A stretch of 64,000 nucleotides of DNA from Streptomyces sp. S4.7 (GCF_010384365.1 NZ_CP048397.1:5084001-5148000); one strand, 5' to 3'. Positions 24,710-33,757 are shown, counted from the stretch's first letter. The notes: a model not told the origin generated them from the letters alone. Numbers and translations: made by a program.

Positions 24710-25225
24710 ATGCACAAGAAAACTCGTCTCGGCCTCGTACTGAGTGCGGCGGTCGCGCCGATCATCGCCGTCACCCTCCCCGCCCCGACCGCCGGCGCAC
24801 ACGGCTGGATCAACTCGCCCGCCAGCCGCCAGGACCAGTGCAAGACCGGCGTCGTCTCCTGCGGCGACATCAAGTGGGAGCCGCAGAGCGTCGAAGGCCC
24901 GAAGGGCCAGAAGAACTGCCACGGCGGCGTCGCCCGCTTCGCCGAGCTGAACGACGACAGCAAGGGCTGGCAGCGCTCCAACATCAGCGCCAACCAGACG
25001 TTCACCTGGACGCTGACGGCGCGGCACCGCACCAGCACCTGGCAGTACTTCGTCGGCAACACCAAGGTCGCCGAGTTCAACGACGGCGGCGCCCAGCCCG
25101 GCGCGACCGTGAGCCACAACGTCAACTTCGGCAGCATCCGCGGCAATCAGAAGGTCCTGGCCGTCTGGAACGTCTTCGACACCGCGAACGCGTTCTACGC
25201 CTGCGTCGACGTCAACATCCGCTGA
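24710..25225 (+). CDS. Secreted lytic polysaccharide monooxygenase, AA10 family (chitin-active type)
   Basis: 171 aa. The signal peptide ends at Ala30, leaving His31 as mature N-terminus (AGA/HGW), the first half of the copper histidine brace; His106 in TLTARHRTSTWQ is the second. Mature enzyme about 141 aa, a catalytic domain with no carbohydrate-binding module. AA10 enzymes oxidatively cleave crystalline chitin (or cellulose); the short single-domain form resembles Streptomyces chitin-binding proteins. AAGGAG precedes the ATG. A DasR site in its promoter ties it to the das/nag module. Confidence 0.93.
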   Translation: MHKKTRLGLVLSAAVAPIIAVTLPAPTAGAHGWINSPASRQDQCKTGVVSCGDIKWEPQSVEGPKGQKNCHGGVARFAELNDDSKGWQRSNISANQTFTWTLTARHRTSTWQYFVGNTKVAEFNDGGAQPGATVSHNVNFGSIRGNQKVLAVWNVFDTANAFYACVDVNIR

Positions 25226-25422
25226 CCGAAGCCAGGGCTGAGCTGAGGTCGTCCGTCCCTGTTGGGGCCGGGGCAGTCGCCGGTCCCGACAGGGCGGCGG
25301 CCGGACCACCGTCCGCCCGCCGCCCCGGCACACCGGCGCCGGACCATCTGCGAGGGTTGGAGGGGTGTCGGTAGCGTGATCCGGCGCGAGTGCGTCGGGT
25401 CATGGGCAAGGGGTGGTCGAAC

Positions 25423-26238
25423 ATGTGCGGTCGGTACGCGGCGAGCCGGAGGCCGGAAGATCTCGTCGGGCTCTTCGAGGTCGAGAAGTGGGAGCCGGAG
25501 GAGACCCTCGCGCCCGACTGGAACGTCGCACCCACCAAAGAGGTCTACGTCGTCCTGGAGCGCCCGGTGAAGGGCGCCGACGACCCCGCCCCCGTACGGC
25601 AGCTCCGCACGCTCAAGTGGGGGCTCGTGCCGTCCTGGTCCAAGACGCCCGAGGGCGGCGCCCGGATGATCAACGCGCGCGCGGAGACGGTGCACGAGAA
25701 GCCGTCCTTCCGGCGGCCCTTCGCCTCCCGGCGCTGCCTCATACCGGCCGACGGCTACTACGAGTGGGTCACGGCCCCCGAGGAGCGGCAGCTGGAGGAG
25801 CTGGGCAAGAGGAAGCGGCCCCGCAAGCAGCCCTACTTCGTCACCCCGGCCGACGGGTCGGTCATGGCCATGGCCGGGCTGTACGAGTTCTGGCGCGACA
25901 AGACCCTGCCCGACGACCACCCGAACGCCTGGTGGGTGACCTGCTCGGTCATCACCACCGACGCGGAGACGGGGCCGCTCGGGGTGGCGCCCGCCGAGGG
26001 GCCGGGATCGCTCGCCGACATCCACCCCCGGATGCCGCTGATGCTGACGCCCGACCGGTGGGACGCCTGGCTGGATCCGGCCCGTACGGACGTGGAGCAG
26101 CTGCGCGAGCTGCTGGCGCCGCCCCCGGAGGGGCTGATGCGGGCCTATCCCGTGGCGACGGCCGTCAGCAACGTACGGAACAACGGCCCGGAACTCCTGG
26201 AGGAGCTGGCGGCGCCCGAGGAGAGCACCCTCTTCTAG
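25423..26238 (+). CDS. HMCES/YedK-type abasic-site-processing protein (SRAP domain)
   Basis: 271 aa. ATG 25423 is chosen because the SRAP catalytic cysteine must become residue 1 after Met removal: MCGRY is the start, and AAGGGG lies upstream. Other active-site blocks are NARAETVHEKPSF, RRCLIPADGYYEW and LADIHPRMPLML (His). The family forms a thiazolidine crosslink with abasic sites in single-stranded DNA to shield them during replication. Stand-alone gene. Confidence 0.93.
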   Translation: MCGRYAASRRPEDLVGLFEVEKWEPEETLAPDWNVAPTKEVYVVLERPVKGADDPAPVRQLRTLKWGLVPSWSKTPEGGARMINARAETVHEKPSFRRPFASRRCLIPADGYYEWVTAPEERQLEELGKRKRPRKQPYFVTPADGSVMAMAGLYEFWRDKTLPDDHPNAWWVTCSVITTDAETGPLGVAPAEGPGSLADIHPRMPLMLTPDRWDAWLDPARTDVEQLRELLAPPPEGLMRAYPVATAVSNVRNNGPELLEELAAPEESTLF

Positions 26239-26346
26239 AGGAGGGTCGGACCGCGGCGGGCAAGGAGACCGGTCCACGGAGGCCGCGTGCCGCGCACGGG
26301 CAGGGGATCCCCGCTCTTCCCGCGCGCCGGTGTGATCCTGGTGCGC

Positions 26347-26991
26347 ATGCAGAGCGAGATCGTCGACACTCCCGCGGGCGACGCCCGTATCACCTGGCGC
26401 CCTCCCAAGAAGGGGACGGCCGCGCGCCTCGTCCTCGCCGTCAGCCATGGCGCGGGAGGCGGCATCGAGGCGCGCGACCTCCAGGCGCTCGCCGCGGCAC
26501 TGCCCCCGCTCGGTGTGAGCGTGGCGCTGGTCGAGCAGCCGTGGCGGGTCGCCGGGAAGAAGCTGGCACCGGCGCCCAGGACGCTGGACACCGGCTGGCG
26601 GGCCCTGTGGCCGGCGCTGGCGAAGCGCGGCCTGCCCGTCGTCGCGGGCGGGCGCAGCGCCGGGGCGCGGGTGGCCTGCCGTACCGCGGGCGAGCTGGGC
26701 GCCCACGCGGTACTGGCGCTGAGCTTCCCGCTGCACCCGCCCGGCCGGCCGGAGAAGTCCCGCGCGGACGAACTGCTCGGGGCCGGAGTGCCGACGCTCG
26801 TGGTCCAGGGCGGGAACGACCCCTTCGGGAAGCCCGCCGAATTCCCCGACGGCGCTCACGAACTGCTGGAGGTGCCGTACGCAGACCACTCCTTCACCGT
26901 CCCCAAGCGGGCCACGATCAGCCAGGACGAGGCCCTGACGGTGCTCACCGACGGCGTCGGGAAGTGGATCCGGTCACAGTCGGCCCGTTGA
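26347..26991 (+). CDS. Alpha/beta-hydrolase family protein (KANSL3/Tex30-like)
   Basis: 214 aa from ATG 26347; GTG 26341 and 26287 are in frame. The nucleophile elbow GGRSAGARVA, the N-terminal VSHGAGGG, and the terminal His in YADHSFTVPK complete a hydrolase triad with Asp in GGNDPFGKP. No secretion signal. Substrate unknown. It precedes sigR on the same strand but sigR has its own promoter. Confidence 0.85.
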   Translation: MQSEIVDTPAGDARITWRPPKKGTAARLVLAVSHGAGGGIEARDLQALAAALPPLGVSVALVEQPWRVAGKKLAPAPRTLDTGWRALWPALAKRGLPVVAGGRSAGARVACRTAGELGAHAVLALSFPLHPPGRPEKSRADELLGAGVPTLVVQGGNDPFGKPAEFPDGAHELLEVPYADHSFTVPKRATISQDEALTVLTDGVGKWIRSQSAR

Positions 26992-27012
26992 CGGAGGGTG
27001 CCCGCGCACCCG

Positions 27013-27038
27013 GGAATGCGTCGTGGGCGGCGACTGTT
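27013..27038 (+). promoter_or_regulatory. sigR autoregulatory promoter (SigR-type)
   Basis: GGAAT (27013-27017), exactly 18 bp, then GTT (27036-27038): the GGAAT-N18-GTT consensus recognised by SigR itself. It lies about 45 bp upstream of ATG 27083, the start of the extended SigR isoform. Confidence 0.85.
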
Positions 27039-27268
27039 GTGCCGGATGTCGGTACACAGATCCTGGAAAGGGAGTCCGTCGCATGGGTTCGACCATCTGC
27101 CCCGCCCGGTCGCACGCCACCGAAGTGGAGTGGACGGTGCTCTCCGCACCCAGGACCGCGCCTGTTCGTCCGTCGGCCGAGACGGCACCGCGGCCCGCCT
27201 CGGCACAAGGTCGACTATTCTCCGATTCGAGTGGGTCCGCCTTCGGGCCCGCCGCAGCGTTGGAGGAG

Positions 27269-27928
27269 GTGGGTCCGGTCACTGGGACCGACACAGGGAC
27301 CGACGACGGCCACAAGGAAGAGTCAGCCGCCGAGCGCAACGCCCGCTTCGAGCGGGACGCACTCGGCTACCTCGACCAGATGTACTCGGCCGCGTTGCGT
27401 ATGACGCGCAATCCGGCCGATGCCGAGGACCTCGTGCAGGAGACCTATGCCAAGGCGTACGGCTCCTTCCACCAATTCCGTGAGGGCACCAACCTCAAGG
27501 CGTGGATGTACCGCATCCTCACCAACACCTTTATCAACTCGTACCGCAAGAAGCAGCGTGAGCCCCAGCGCAGCGCCGCCGAGGAGATCGAGGACTGGCA
27601 GCTGGCGCGCGCCGAGTCGCACATGTCCACGGGGCTGCGCTCCGCAGAGTCCCAGGCGCTCGACCACCTTCCGGACTCCGACGTCAAGGAAGCGCTCCAG
27701 GCGATTCCCGAGGAGTTCCGCATCGCCGTGTATCTCGCCGACGTAGAGGGCTTTGCGTACAAGGAGATCGCGGACATCATGGGGACACCCATCGGTACGG
27801 TGATGTCGCGACTGCACCGTGGCCGGCGTCAACTGCGCGGCATGCTTGAGGACTACGCCCGCGAGCGCGGGCTTGCCCCGGCCGGCGCCGGAGAGTCGTC
27901 GGACGATCGGAAAGGCTCGGGCTCATGA
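27269..27928 (+). CDS. sigR: ECF sigma factor SigR (thiol-oxidative stress)
   Basis: 219 aa from GTG 27269 (VGPVTGTDTG). Region 2 spans about 30-95 (YSAALRMTRNPADAEDLVQE, TNLKAWMYRI) and region 4 about 140-190 (AIPEEFRIAVYLADVEGFAY, EIADIMGTPIGTVMSRL). In S. coelicolor SigR drives the disulfide-stress regulon and is held by RsrA, encoded next to it as here. An in-frame ATG at 27083 with AAGGGAG upstream would give a form with 62 extra residues (281 aa), like the unstable SigR' isoform described there. The stop overlaps the rsrA start by 4 bp. Confidence 0.93.
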   Translation: MGPVTGTDTGTDDGHKEESAAERNARFERDALGYLDQMYSAALRMTRNPADAEDLVQETYAKAYGSFHQFREGTNLKAWMYRILTNTFINSYRKKQREPQRSAAEEIEDWQLARAESHMSTGLRSAESQALDHLPDSDVKEALQAIPEEFRIAVYLADVEGFAYKEIADIMGTPIGTVMSRLHRGRRQLRGMLEDYARERGLAPAGAGESSDDRKGSGS

Positions 27929-28245
27929 GTTGCGGAGAGCCGCACGAGACGGATTGCACCGAAGTTCTCGACCATCTTTACGAGTACCTCGACCGGGAGA
28001 TGCCGGACAAGGACCGCACCAAGTTCGAGGAGCACTTCGACGAGTGCTCACCGTGTCTGGAGAAGTACGGACTCGAACAGGCCGTGAAGAAGCTGGTCAA
28101 GCGGTGCTGCGGGCAGGACGACGTGCCCACCGACCTGCGGGCCAAGGTCATGGGGCGGATCGACCTCATCCGGGCGGGCCACACCGTGCCCGAGCGGGAC
28201 GTGACGGCCGTCGACACCGACCGGACGGCGGCCGCCGGCGAGTAG
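27925..28245 (+). CDS. rsrA: Zinc-binding redox anti-sigma factor RsrA
   Basis: 106 aa ZAS-family protein. Cysteines fall at 3, 11, 41, 44, 61 and 62 and His at 37, the same numbering as S. coelicolor RsrA. C11, H37, C41 and C44 surround the zinc; oxidation forms a disulfide, expels zinc and frees SigR. ATGA overlap with sigR gives coupled synthesis. A perfect hairpin follows. Confidence 0.95.
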   Translation: MSCGEPHETDCTEVLDHLYEYLDREMPDKDRTKFEEHFDECSPCLEKYGLEQAVKKLVKRCCGQDDVPTDLRAKVMGRIDLIRAGHTVPERDVTAVDTDRTAAAGE

Positions 28246-28263
28246 TCGGCAACCGCAGCACCA

Positions 28264-28309
28264 CACGCCTACGGGGCGCGCCGCGCACATCGCGGCGCGC
28301 CCCGCGTGT
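28264..28309 (+). terminator. sigR-rsrA terminator
   Basis: Perfect 14-bp inner stem CGGGGCGCGCCGCG with its complement (28272-28304, loop CACAT), extended by ACACGC/GCGTGT outer pairs. Confidence 0.8.
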
Positions 28310-28417
28310 ATTTCCCCACGTATCACCCGATGGTGCTAATCACCGCCGCACACCGGTGGGGCGACGCCCAACTGGCTAGCCTGGCCCTTCCTTTCGGGCC
28401 GGTGGCACAGGGGGCGG

Positions 28418-29971
28418 GTGCGGGGTGAGAGCGGGGTGAACGCCATTCCGGTAGCGGCACGCGCGTACATCTGCTGCGCCGCGCTGGGCGCCCTCACGTG
28501 TGTGCTTCCCGCGTTCGCGCTGCCCGGGCTACGACTGCTGGGCCCCGTGGCGGGGACGGCGAGCCTGTGGCCCGCCGTCCTGCTGCTCGGCGCGCTGTAC
28601 GCGCTCTGCGAGACGCCCGCCCGCTGCCGCTTCGCCGGGAGATCGGTGCGCGGCTCGGTACCCGTCGCCGCCGGATCGTTCTTCCCCGTGCTGCTCACCG
28701 CCGCGTACCTGCTGCCGCCCGCGGCCGCCGCGCTCGTGGCCGTCCCCGGAGCGCTGGCCGGCCAGGTGACGCGCCGGCCGGCCGGGGTCCGCCGGGTGTG
28801 GCGCGCGGCGCAGCTCGCCATCGCCGTCTGGGGCGCCGCCCAGGCCCACCGGCTCCTCGGAGGACCGGCCGCGCTGGGCGGCACCGCCGCCGCCCCCGGC
28901 CACGGCGTCCCCGACTTCCCGTACGTCCTGCTGCCCGCCGGGGCCGGGGCGCTCGCCCTCTGCGTGGTCCTGAGCGCGCTCGACGGCGGCATCCTCGTCA
29001 CCGCCGAACGGCGCCCCGTCCGCACGGCCTGGCGCGGCCTGCTGCCGCGCTCGCTCGCGCCGTACGGCGCGCACGCGCTGGCCGGGCTGATGATGGCCGT
29101 CCTCTGGCGCAGCCCGTACGGGCCGCTCTCCGCGCTCTTCGTACTGCTGCCGATGTACATCTCCTGCTGGGTCTTCGCGCAGTACCACCGTGAGCGCGCG
29201 GCCCACCAGGCGACCATCAGGGCACTCGTGCAGGCCGTCGACCTCAAGGACCGGTACACGCGCGGCCACAGCGAACGCGTGGGGCGCGCGTCGGCGATGA
29301 TCGCCGGGGAGCTGGGGATGGACGGCGAACGCCTGGAGGTCCTCCGGTTCGCCGGGATCCTGCACGACGTGGGCAAGCTAGGCGTCCCCACGCGCGTGCT
29401 GCGCAAGGACGGGCCGCTGACCCCGGAGGAGCGGCGCGTCATCGAGCTGCACCCCGAGTACGGCCACGAGATCGTGCGCGGCATCGACTTCCTCGGCGAG
29501 GCCCGGTCGGCGATCCTGCACCACCACGAAAGGCTCGACGGCAGCGGCTATCCGTACGGACTGGCGGGCGCCGAGATCCCGGAGTTCGCACGGGTCGTCG
29601 CCGTCGCGGACGCCTTCGACGCGATGACCTCGACCCGCTCCTACCGCCGGGCGCGGCCGGTGCCGGTGGCGGTGGCGGAGCTGCGGCGCTGCGCGGGCTC
29701 CCAGTTCGACCCCAGGATGGTGCGGGCGCTCGTACGGGCGCTGGACCGCCACGGCTGGCAGACGGCGGTGACGTCGGACGAGCAGTGCCCCGTGCCACGG
29801 CGCCCGCCCGAGCCCGCCGTGCGCGCCGGGGCGCGTCTTCCGGCACCTGAGCGCGCGGTCGCAGCCCCCCGAAAAGATGTCCCACCCACACGCCACCCGG
29901 ACGGCCCGCGCACGACCCCGACGACCCCGACGAGACCGACGACACCGGGCGCTCCCGGCGGTGGCGCGTGA
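28418..29971 (+). CDS. Membrane HD-GYP domain phosphohydrolase
   Basis: 517 aa from GTG 28418 (GTG 28436, VNAIPVAARAY, is equally possible). The first ~250 residues hold about seven hydrophobic helices. A complete HD-GYP domain follows: HDVGKLGVPTRVL near residue 316 and HHHERLDGSGYPYGL near 368. Such domains hydrolyse cyclic di-GMP or other nucleotides. The C-terminus is a Pro/Thr-rich tail. Neighbour of a second, degenerate HD protein. Substrate not proven. Confidence 0.87.
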   Translation: MRGESGVNAIPVAARAYICCAALGALTCVLPAFALPGLRLLGPVAGTASLWPAVLLLGALYALCETPARCRFAGRSVRGSVPVAAGSFFPVLLTAAYLLPPAAAALVAVPGALAGQVTRRPAGVRRVWRAAQLAIAVWGAAQAHRLLGGPAALGGTAAAPGHGVPDFPYVLLPAGAGALALCVVLSALDGGILVTAERRPVRTAWRGLLPRSLAPYGAHALAGLMMAVLWRSPYGPLSALFVLLPMYISCWVFAQYHRERAAHQATIRALVQAVDLKDRYTRGHSERVGRASAMIAGELGMDGERLEVLRFAGILHDVGKLGVPTRVLRKDGPLTPEERRVIELHPEYGHEIVRGIDFLGEARSAILHHHERLDGSGYPYGLAGAEIPEFARVVAVADAFDAMTSTRSYRRARPVPVAVAELRRCAGSQFDPRMVRALVRALDRHGWQTAVTSDEQCPVPRRPPEPAVRAGARLPAPERAVAAPRKDVPPTRHPDGPRTTPTTPTRPTTPGAPGGGA

Positions 29972-30364
29972 AGGCGGCGCGGGCCGGCGGCGGGGCGACC
30001 CCGACCGCTCCTCGTCACGGCCCCCGCGGCGCGAGACCGTGGGGGCCGTGCCGCCGGCGGCAAGGCCCGCGCCCGGGTCCCCGGCGGTCGCGCGTGAACG
30101 CCGGGGGACCGGACGGCGGGCGGCCCCGGCGGCCGTTCCCGCGGAGGTGCTTACGGCAGGGCGTGCGCGTGCCTGCGGCGTTCCCGAGCGGGCAGCTGTG
30201 AGCGCCGGGTGGGCCCGGTTGCCGGGCGATGGCTCCGGCGGCCCCCGGCGTGGGGCTCGGGGGGCCTCGTGCGGCGCGAGGGCCCGCCGGCCGGTGGCCC
30301 CGGCCGCCGCTTCCCGTACCGGCGCTTACGGCATCCGCGCCTGCGAAACCCCCAGCAGGCGCCC
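29972..30364 (+). other. Extremely GC-rich spacer between two HD-domain genes
   Basis: About 390 bp with no convincing gene; all frames read as Arg/Pro/Gly/Ala low complexity. CCCGGCGGTGGCGCGTGAA, which ends the first HD gene (29954-29972), recurs with one mismatch at 30080-30098. The second HD frame stays open through part of this spacer, so its true start could lie upstream of 30365. Confidence 0.5.
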
Positions 30365-31648
30365 GTGAGCGCCCCGCACGCTCCGCCGTGCCGGCTCTCC
30401 CCCACCGTCGTCGCCGTGCGTGGTGCCGCGCTCGGGCTCGCGGGGGCCGGGCTCGGGTGGACGCTGTGGCACGGTGTCGTCGAGCCCCGGAACGCGCTCG
30501 CCTTCGGTGTGCTCATCACCCTCGGGGAACTCGTCCGCCAGGGCGCCCTCCCCGGTGAACGCGAGCCCGCGCCCCTCGCGTACGCCGGGGCCCTCGCGTA
30601 CGCCCTGCTCGGGCAGAGCGCGGGGCGGCCGGTCGAGCACGGTGTGCTCCAGACCGTCGCCGTCGTCGTCGCGGCGGTCCTCCTCGGCGCCGTACCGCAT
30701 GTCGCCCTCGGGCGCGGCCCCTCGCTCGACCACGTGGCCCGCCGTGTGCTCACCGTCGGCTTCGCCGCCCTCTGTTTCCAGCCGCTCGTCGCCTCGGGCG
30801 AGTTGGGAAGGCGCGTCGGCGAGGGCCCGTACTACGCCCTTCTGCTCCTCCTCCTGCTGATTCTCACCGCCCTGTGCGACGCGGTCATCTCCGCGCTGAC
30901 GCTGCGCGCCCGCACCCGCCATCCGTACGGCCCGCTCCTGCGCGACGAACTGCGCGCACTGATCGGCATCGGCTCGGCCGTCTGCGCGACCGGCGCGGTG
31001 ATGGCGCTCGGCGTCGCCGTCGCGGGGCTGTGGGCGCTGCCCGTCCTCTGCGTGCCGCTGCTGCTGACCCAGCTGTCCTTCCGCCGGTACGTCGCGGTCC
31101 GTACGACTTACCGGCAGACCATCGCCTCGCTCGCCCGCGCCACCGAGATCGCGGGCTACACCCGGCAGGGTCACGCCCGCAGGGTCGCCGAGCTGAGCCG
31201 CGCGGTCGGCCGTGAGCTGGGGCTCTCCGGGACGGAGCTGACCGTCCTGGAACACGCCGCGCTGATGCACGACATCGGCCAGCTCTCGCTCGTCGACCCG
31301 GTGCCCGACGGCGCGACCGCCCTGCTGCCGATCACCGAGCAGCGGCGGATCGCGCTGCTCGGCGGCGCCGTCGTACGCCGCACCGGGGTCCCCTCGGCGG
31401 TCGCCGTCGTCGTGGAACGGCAGGCCGATCCGTACCGCGAACAGTCTCTGCCGGCCCGGATCGTCCGCACCGTCAACGCGTACGACGATCTCGCCACCGC
31501 GGGTGCCGACGGCGGAGGGGCGACCGGGCCGCTCAGCGCACTGGAGCGGCTACGCCTCGGAACCGGCCACGACTACCAGCCAGAGGTCGTGGAATCCCTG
31601 GCACGCGTCCTGTCACGTGGTGGTCTGACCCCTGGTCGGGCTGGGTAA
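30365..31648 (+). CDS. Membrane HD-domain protein, degenerate HD-GYP
   Basis: 427 aa from GTG 30365 (VSAPHAPPCRLSPTV); GTG starts further upstream are in frame. About seven N-terminal hydrophobic helices, then an HD-like domain: GYTRQGHARRVAELSRAVGR and HAALMHDIGQLSLVD. Compared with its neighbour, the Lys after HDxG is Gln, and the HHE-DGxGYP block is missing (VVVERQADPYREQ instead). It probably keeps the fold but not full catalysis. Likely a diverged duplicate of the preceding gene. Confidence 0.8.
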   Translation: MSAPHAPPCRLSPTVVAVRGAALGLAGAGLGWTLWHGVVEPRNALAFGVLITLGELVRQGALPGEREPAPLAYAGALAYALLGQSAGRPVEHGVLQTVAVVVAAVLLGAVPHVALGRGPSLDHVARRVLTVGFAALCFQPLVASGELGRRVGEGPYYALLLLLLLILTALCDAVISALTLRARTRHPYGPLLRDELRALIGIGSAVCATGAVMALGVAVAGLWALPVLCVPLLLTQLSFRRYVAVRTTYRQTIASLARATEIAGYTRQGHARRVAELSRAVGRELGLSGTELTVLEHAALMHDIGQLSLVDPVPDGATALLPITEQRRIALLGGAVVRRTGVPSAVAVVVERQADPYREQSLPARIVRTVNAYDDLATAGADGGGATGPLSALERLRLGTGHDYQPEVVESLARVLSRGGLTPGRAG

Positions 31649-31710
31649 CCCATGGGTAAGGAGCGAGCGTCCGACCGGGCATGGTTGGATGCGAAGAGGA
31701 GTCCAAGAGG

Positions 31711-32757
31711 GTGTACGGGGGCACAGACCCGAGCGACCGGCAGGCGGGAATCGTGAAGATCTTCGGGAAGGTACGGCATCGACCCTCCGCCTCGTGGCGG
31801 CAGGCCACCGACCGCGCGTTCACGCTGATCGGCGACGGACGGTACGAGGACGCGGGTGCGCTGCTCACGCGCGCGGCGGATCTGGAGCCCTGGCTCTCCG
31901 AGTCCTGGTTCAACCTGGCTCTGCTGCACAAGTTCCGGCACGACTGGGAGCAGGCGCGGGCCGCCGGGCTGCGCGCCGTCGCGCTGCTCGACAAGGAGGC
32001 CGGGGCACCCGATTGGTGGAACGTCGGGATCGCGGCCACCGCGCTCCAGGACTGGCCGCTGGCGCGGCGGGCCTGGCAGGCGTACGGCCTCAAGGTGCCC
32101 GGCAATCAGTACACGGCCGCCGCGACCGGCGAGCCCGTCGGCATGGAGCTGGGCAGCGCGGCCGTCCGGCTCTCGCCCGAGGGCGAGGCCGAGGTCGTCT
32201 GGGGCCGCAGGCTCGACCCGGCCCGGATCGAGATCCTGTCCATCCCGCTGCCGTCGTCGGGCCGCCGCTGGGGCGAGGTCGTCCTGCACGACGGCGTGCC
32301 GAACGGCGAGCGTACGACCGCCGCGGGGTCGAGCGGCGCCGCGCGGGCCTTCCCGGTCTTCGACGAGATCGAGCTGTGGGCCCCGTCGCCCGTGCCGACC
32401 TGGGTGGTGCTCCTGGAAGCGGCGACCGAATCCGACCGGGACGCCCTGGAGCGGCTGGCGGCCGACGCGGGCTTCGCCGCCGAGGACTGGTCGTCCTCCG
32501 TACGGCTGCTCTGCCGGGCCTGCTCGGAGAGCCGGATGCCGAGCGCCGAGGGCGACGGCGAACATCTCGATCCGCACGACCACAGCGAGCCCGGACATCC
32601 GGGGCCGCTCGGGCATCGTACGGAGGGCGAGCTGTGGGTGCCCGAGCGCGAGTGCGGGATAGCCGCTCCGCCCGGACTGGTCAAGGGCCTGCTCGACGGC
32701 TGGGTGGCCGACAGCCCGGACACGCGTGAGTGGCGGGACCTCGAAGAGGTCTGCTGA
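31711..32757 (+). CDS. Tetratricopeptide-repeat protein
   Basis: 348 aa from GTG 31711, chosen because AGAGGAG lies upstream; ATG 31681 and GTG 31753 (VKIFGKVRHRPS) are alternatives. Residues 30-130 form TPR helices (ESWFNLALLHKFRHDWEQAR and WWNVGIAATALQDWPLARRA). The rest is a conserved domain without a known name, containing a Cys/His-rich stretch (LLCRACSESR ... HLDPHDHSEPGHPG) that could bind metal. No function known. Upstream of def. Confidence 0.82.
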   Translation: MYGGTDPSDRQAGIVKIFGKVRHRPSASWRQATDRAFTLIGDGRYEDAGALLTRAADLEPWLSESWFNLALLHKFRHDWEQARAAGLRAVALLDKEAGAPDWWNVGIAATALQDWPLARRAWQAYGLKVPGNQYTAAATGEPVGMELGSAAVRLSPEGEAEVVWGRRLDPARIEILSIPLPSSGRRWGEVVLHDGVPNGERTTAAGSSGAARAFPVFDEIELWAPSPVPTWVVLLEAATESDRDALERLAADAGFAAEDWSSSVRLLCRACSESRMPSAEGDGEHLDPHDHSEPGHPGPLGHRTEGELWVPERECGIAAPPGLVKGLLDGWVADSPDTREWRDLEEVC

Positions 32758-32923
32758 CGCACGGCCCTGGACACGCCCTGGGCGGGCCTTGAGGGGCCTT
32801 GGGCGGGCCGGATCCCGGGCAGGGCTGCGGACAGCGCCACGGCGGGCCGTAGGCTGTACGGGCACATCGCGCAGGCAGCGGTGTACAGGCAGCAGCGGGT
32901 ACCGAGGAAGGCGTACTGCGGAC

Positions 32924-33619
32924 ATGGCGCAGCAGGAGACGGACCAGAAGACCGAGGGCGGGGCCTCCCAGGCGGAGCGGGGGGACGGGTTCGTCGCGGG
33001 CGGCGAGGGCATCGTGGACGACGAGGGGTTCGTCGCCGACACCCAGGACGCGCAGGCGCGTGAGCTGGCGTACCGCGAGCGCGGCACGTCGCGCCCGATC
33101 ACCGTCGTCGGCAATCCGGTCCTGCACAAGGAGTGCAAGGACGTCACCGAGTTCGACGGCAAGCTCGCCGAACTCGTCGACGACATGTTCGCCAGCCAGC
33201 GGACGGCGGAGGGCGTGGGCCTGGCCGCCAACCAGATCGGCGTGGACCTGAAGGTCTTCGTCTACGACTGCCCGGACGACGACGGCGTGCGGCACGTCGG
33301 CGTCGTGTGCAACCCCGTGCTGGACGAACTCCCTCCCGAGGCGCGCAACCTGGAGGACGGCAACGAGGGCTGCCTGTCCGTCCCGACCGCGTACGCGGAG
33401 CTGGCGCGGCCCGACTACGCGGTGGTCCGGGGCCAGGACGTCAACGGCAAGCCGATCAAGGTGCGCGGCACGGGCTACTTCGCGCGCTGCCTTCAGCACG
33501 AGACGGACCATCTGTACGGATACCTGTACATCGACCGGCTCTCGAAGCGCGACCGCAAGGACGCGCTGCGGCAGATGGAAGAGGGCACGCCGCGCTACGA
33601 GACGGTGCCGAACGCCTGA
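32924..33619 (+). CDS. def: Peptide deformylase
   Basis: 231 aa from ATG 32924. Removes the N-formyl group from nascent proteins. All three motifs are present: GVGLAANQIG, EGCLSVP, and QHETDHLYG, giving the Cys and two His metal ligands and catalytic Glu. It carries an acidic N-terminal extension of about 45 residues compared with minimal deformylases. Stand-alone, followed by a perfect terminator. Confidence 0.95.
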   Translation: MAQQETDQKTEGGASQAERGDGFVAGGEGIVDDEGFVADTQDAQARELAYRERGTSRPITVVGNPVLHKECKDVTEFDGKLAELVDDMFASQRTAEGVGLAANQIGVDLKVFVYDCPDDDGVRHVGVVCNPVLDELPPEARNLEDGNEGCLSVPTAYAELARPDYAVVRGQDVNGKPIKVRGTGYFARCLQHETDHLYGYLYIDRLSKRDRKDALRQMEEGTPRYETVPNA

Positions 33620-33723
33620 CCGTCCGATCGCCCGGTCCGGCGCCCGGTCCGGGCTCCGGACCCGGCGATCGGCCCGGCGTCGCCGACCGGATGTCGGCCG
33701 ACCCTCCGTACCTGACGACTCAA

Positions 33724-33757
33724 CGGCCCCGTTTCCGGACATCCGGAAACGGGGCCG
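33724..33757 (+). terminator. Terminator after def
   Basis: Perfect 16-bp stem CGGCCCCGTTTCCGGA and complement with a 2-nt CA loop. The rest of the 279-bp gap up to 33898 shows no gene. Confidence 0.8.

Noticed and set aside
31573..33231. 552-codon antisense ORF over the TPR and def genes
   Set aside because: Crosses a gene boundary and terminates in the preceding HD gene; product is compositional.
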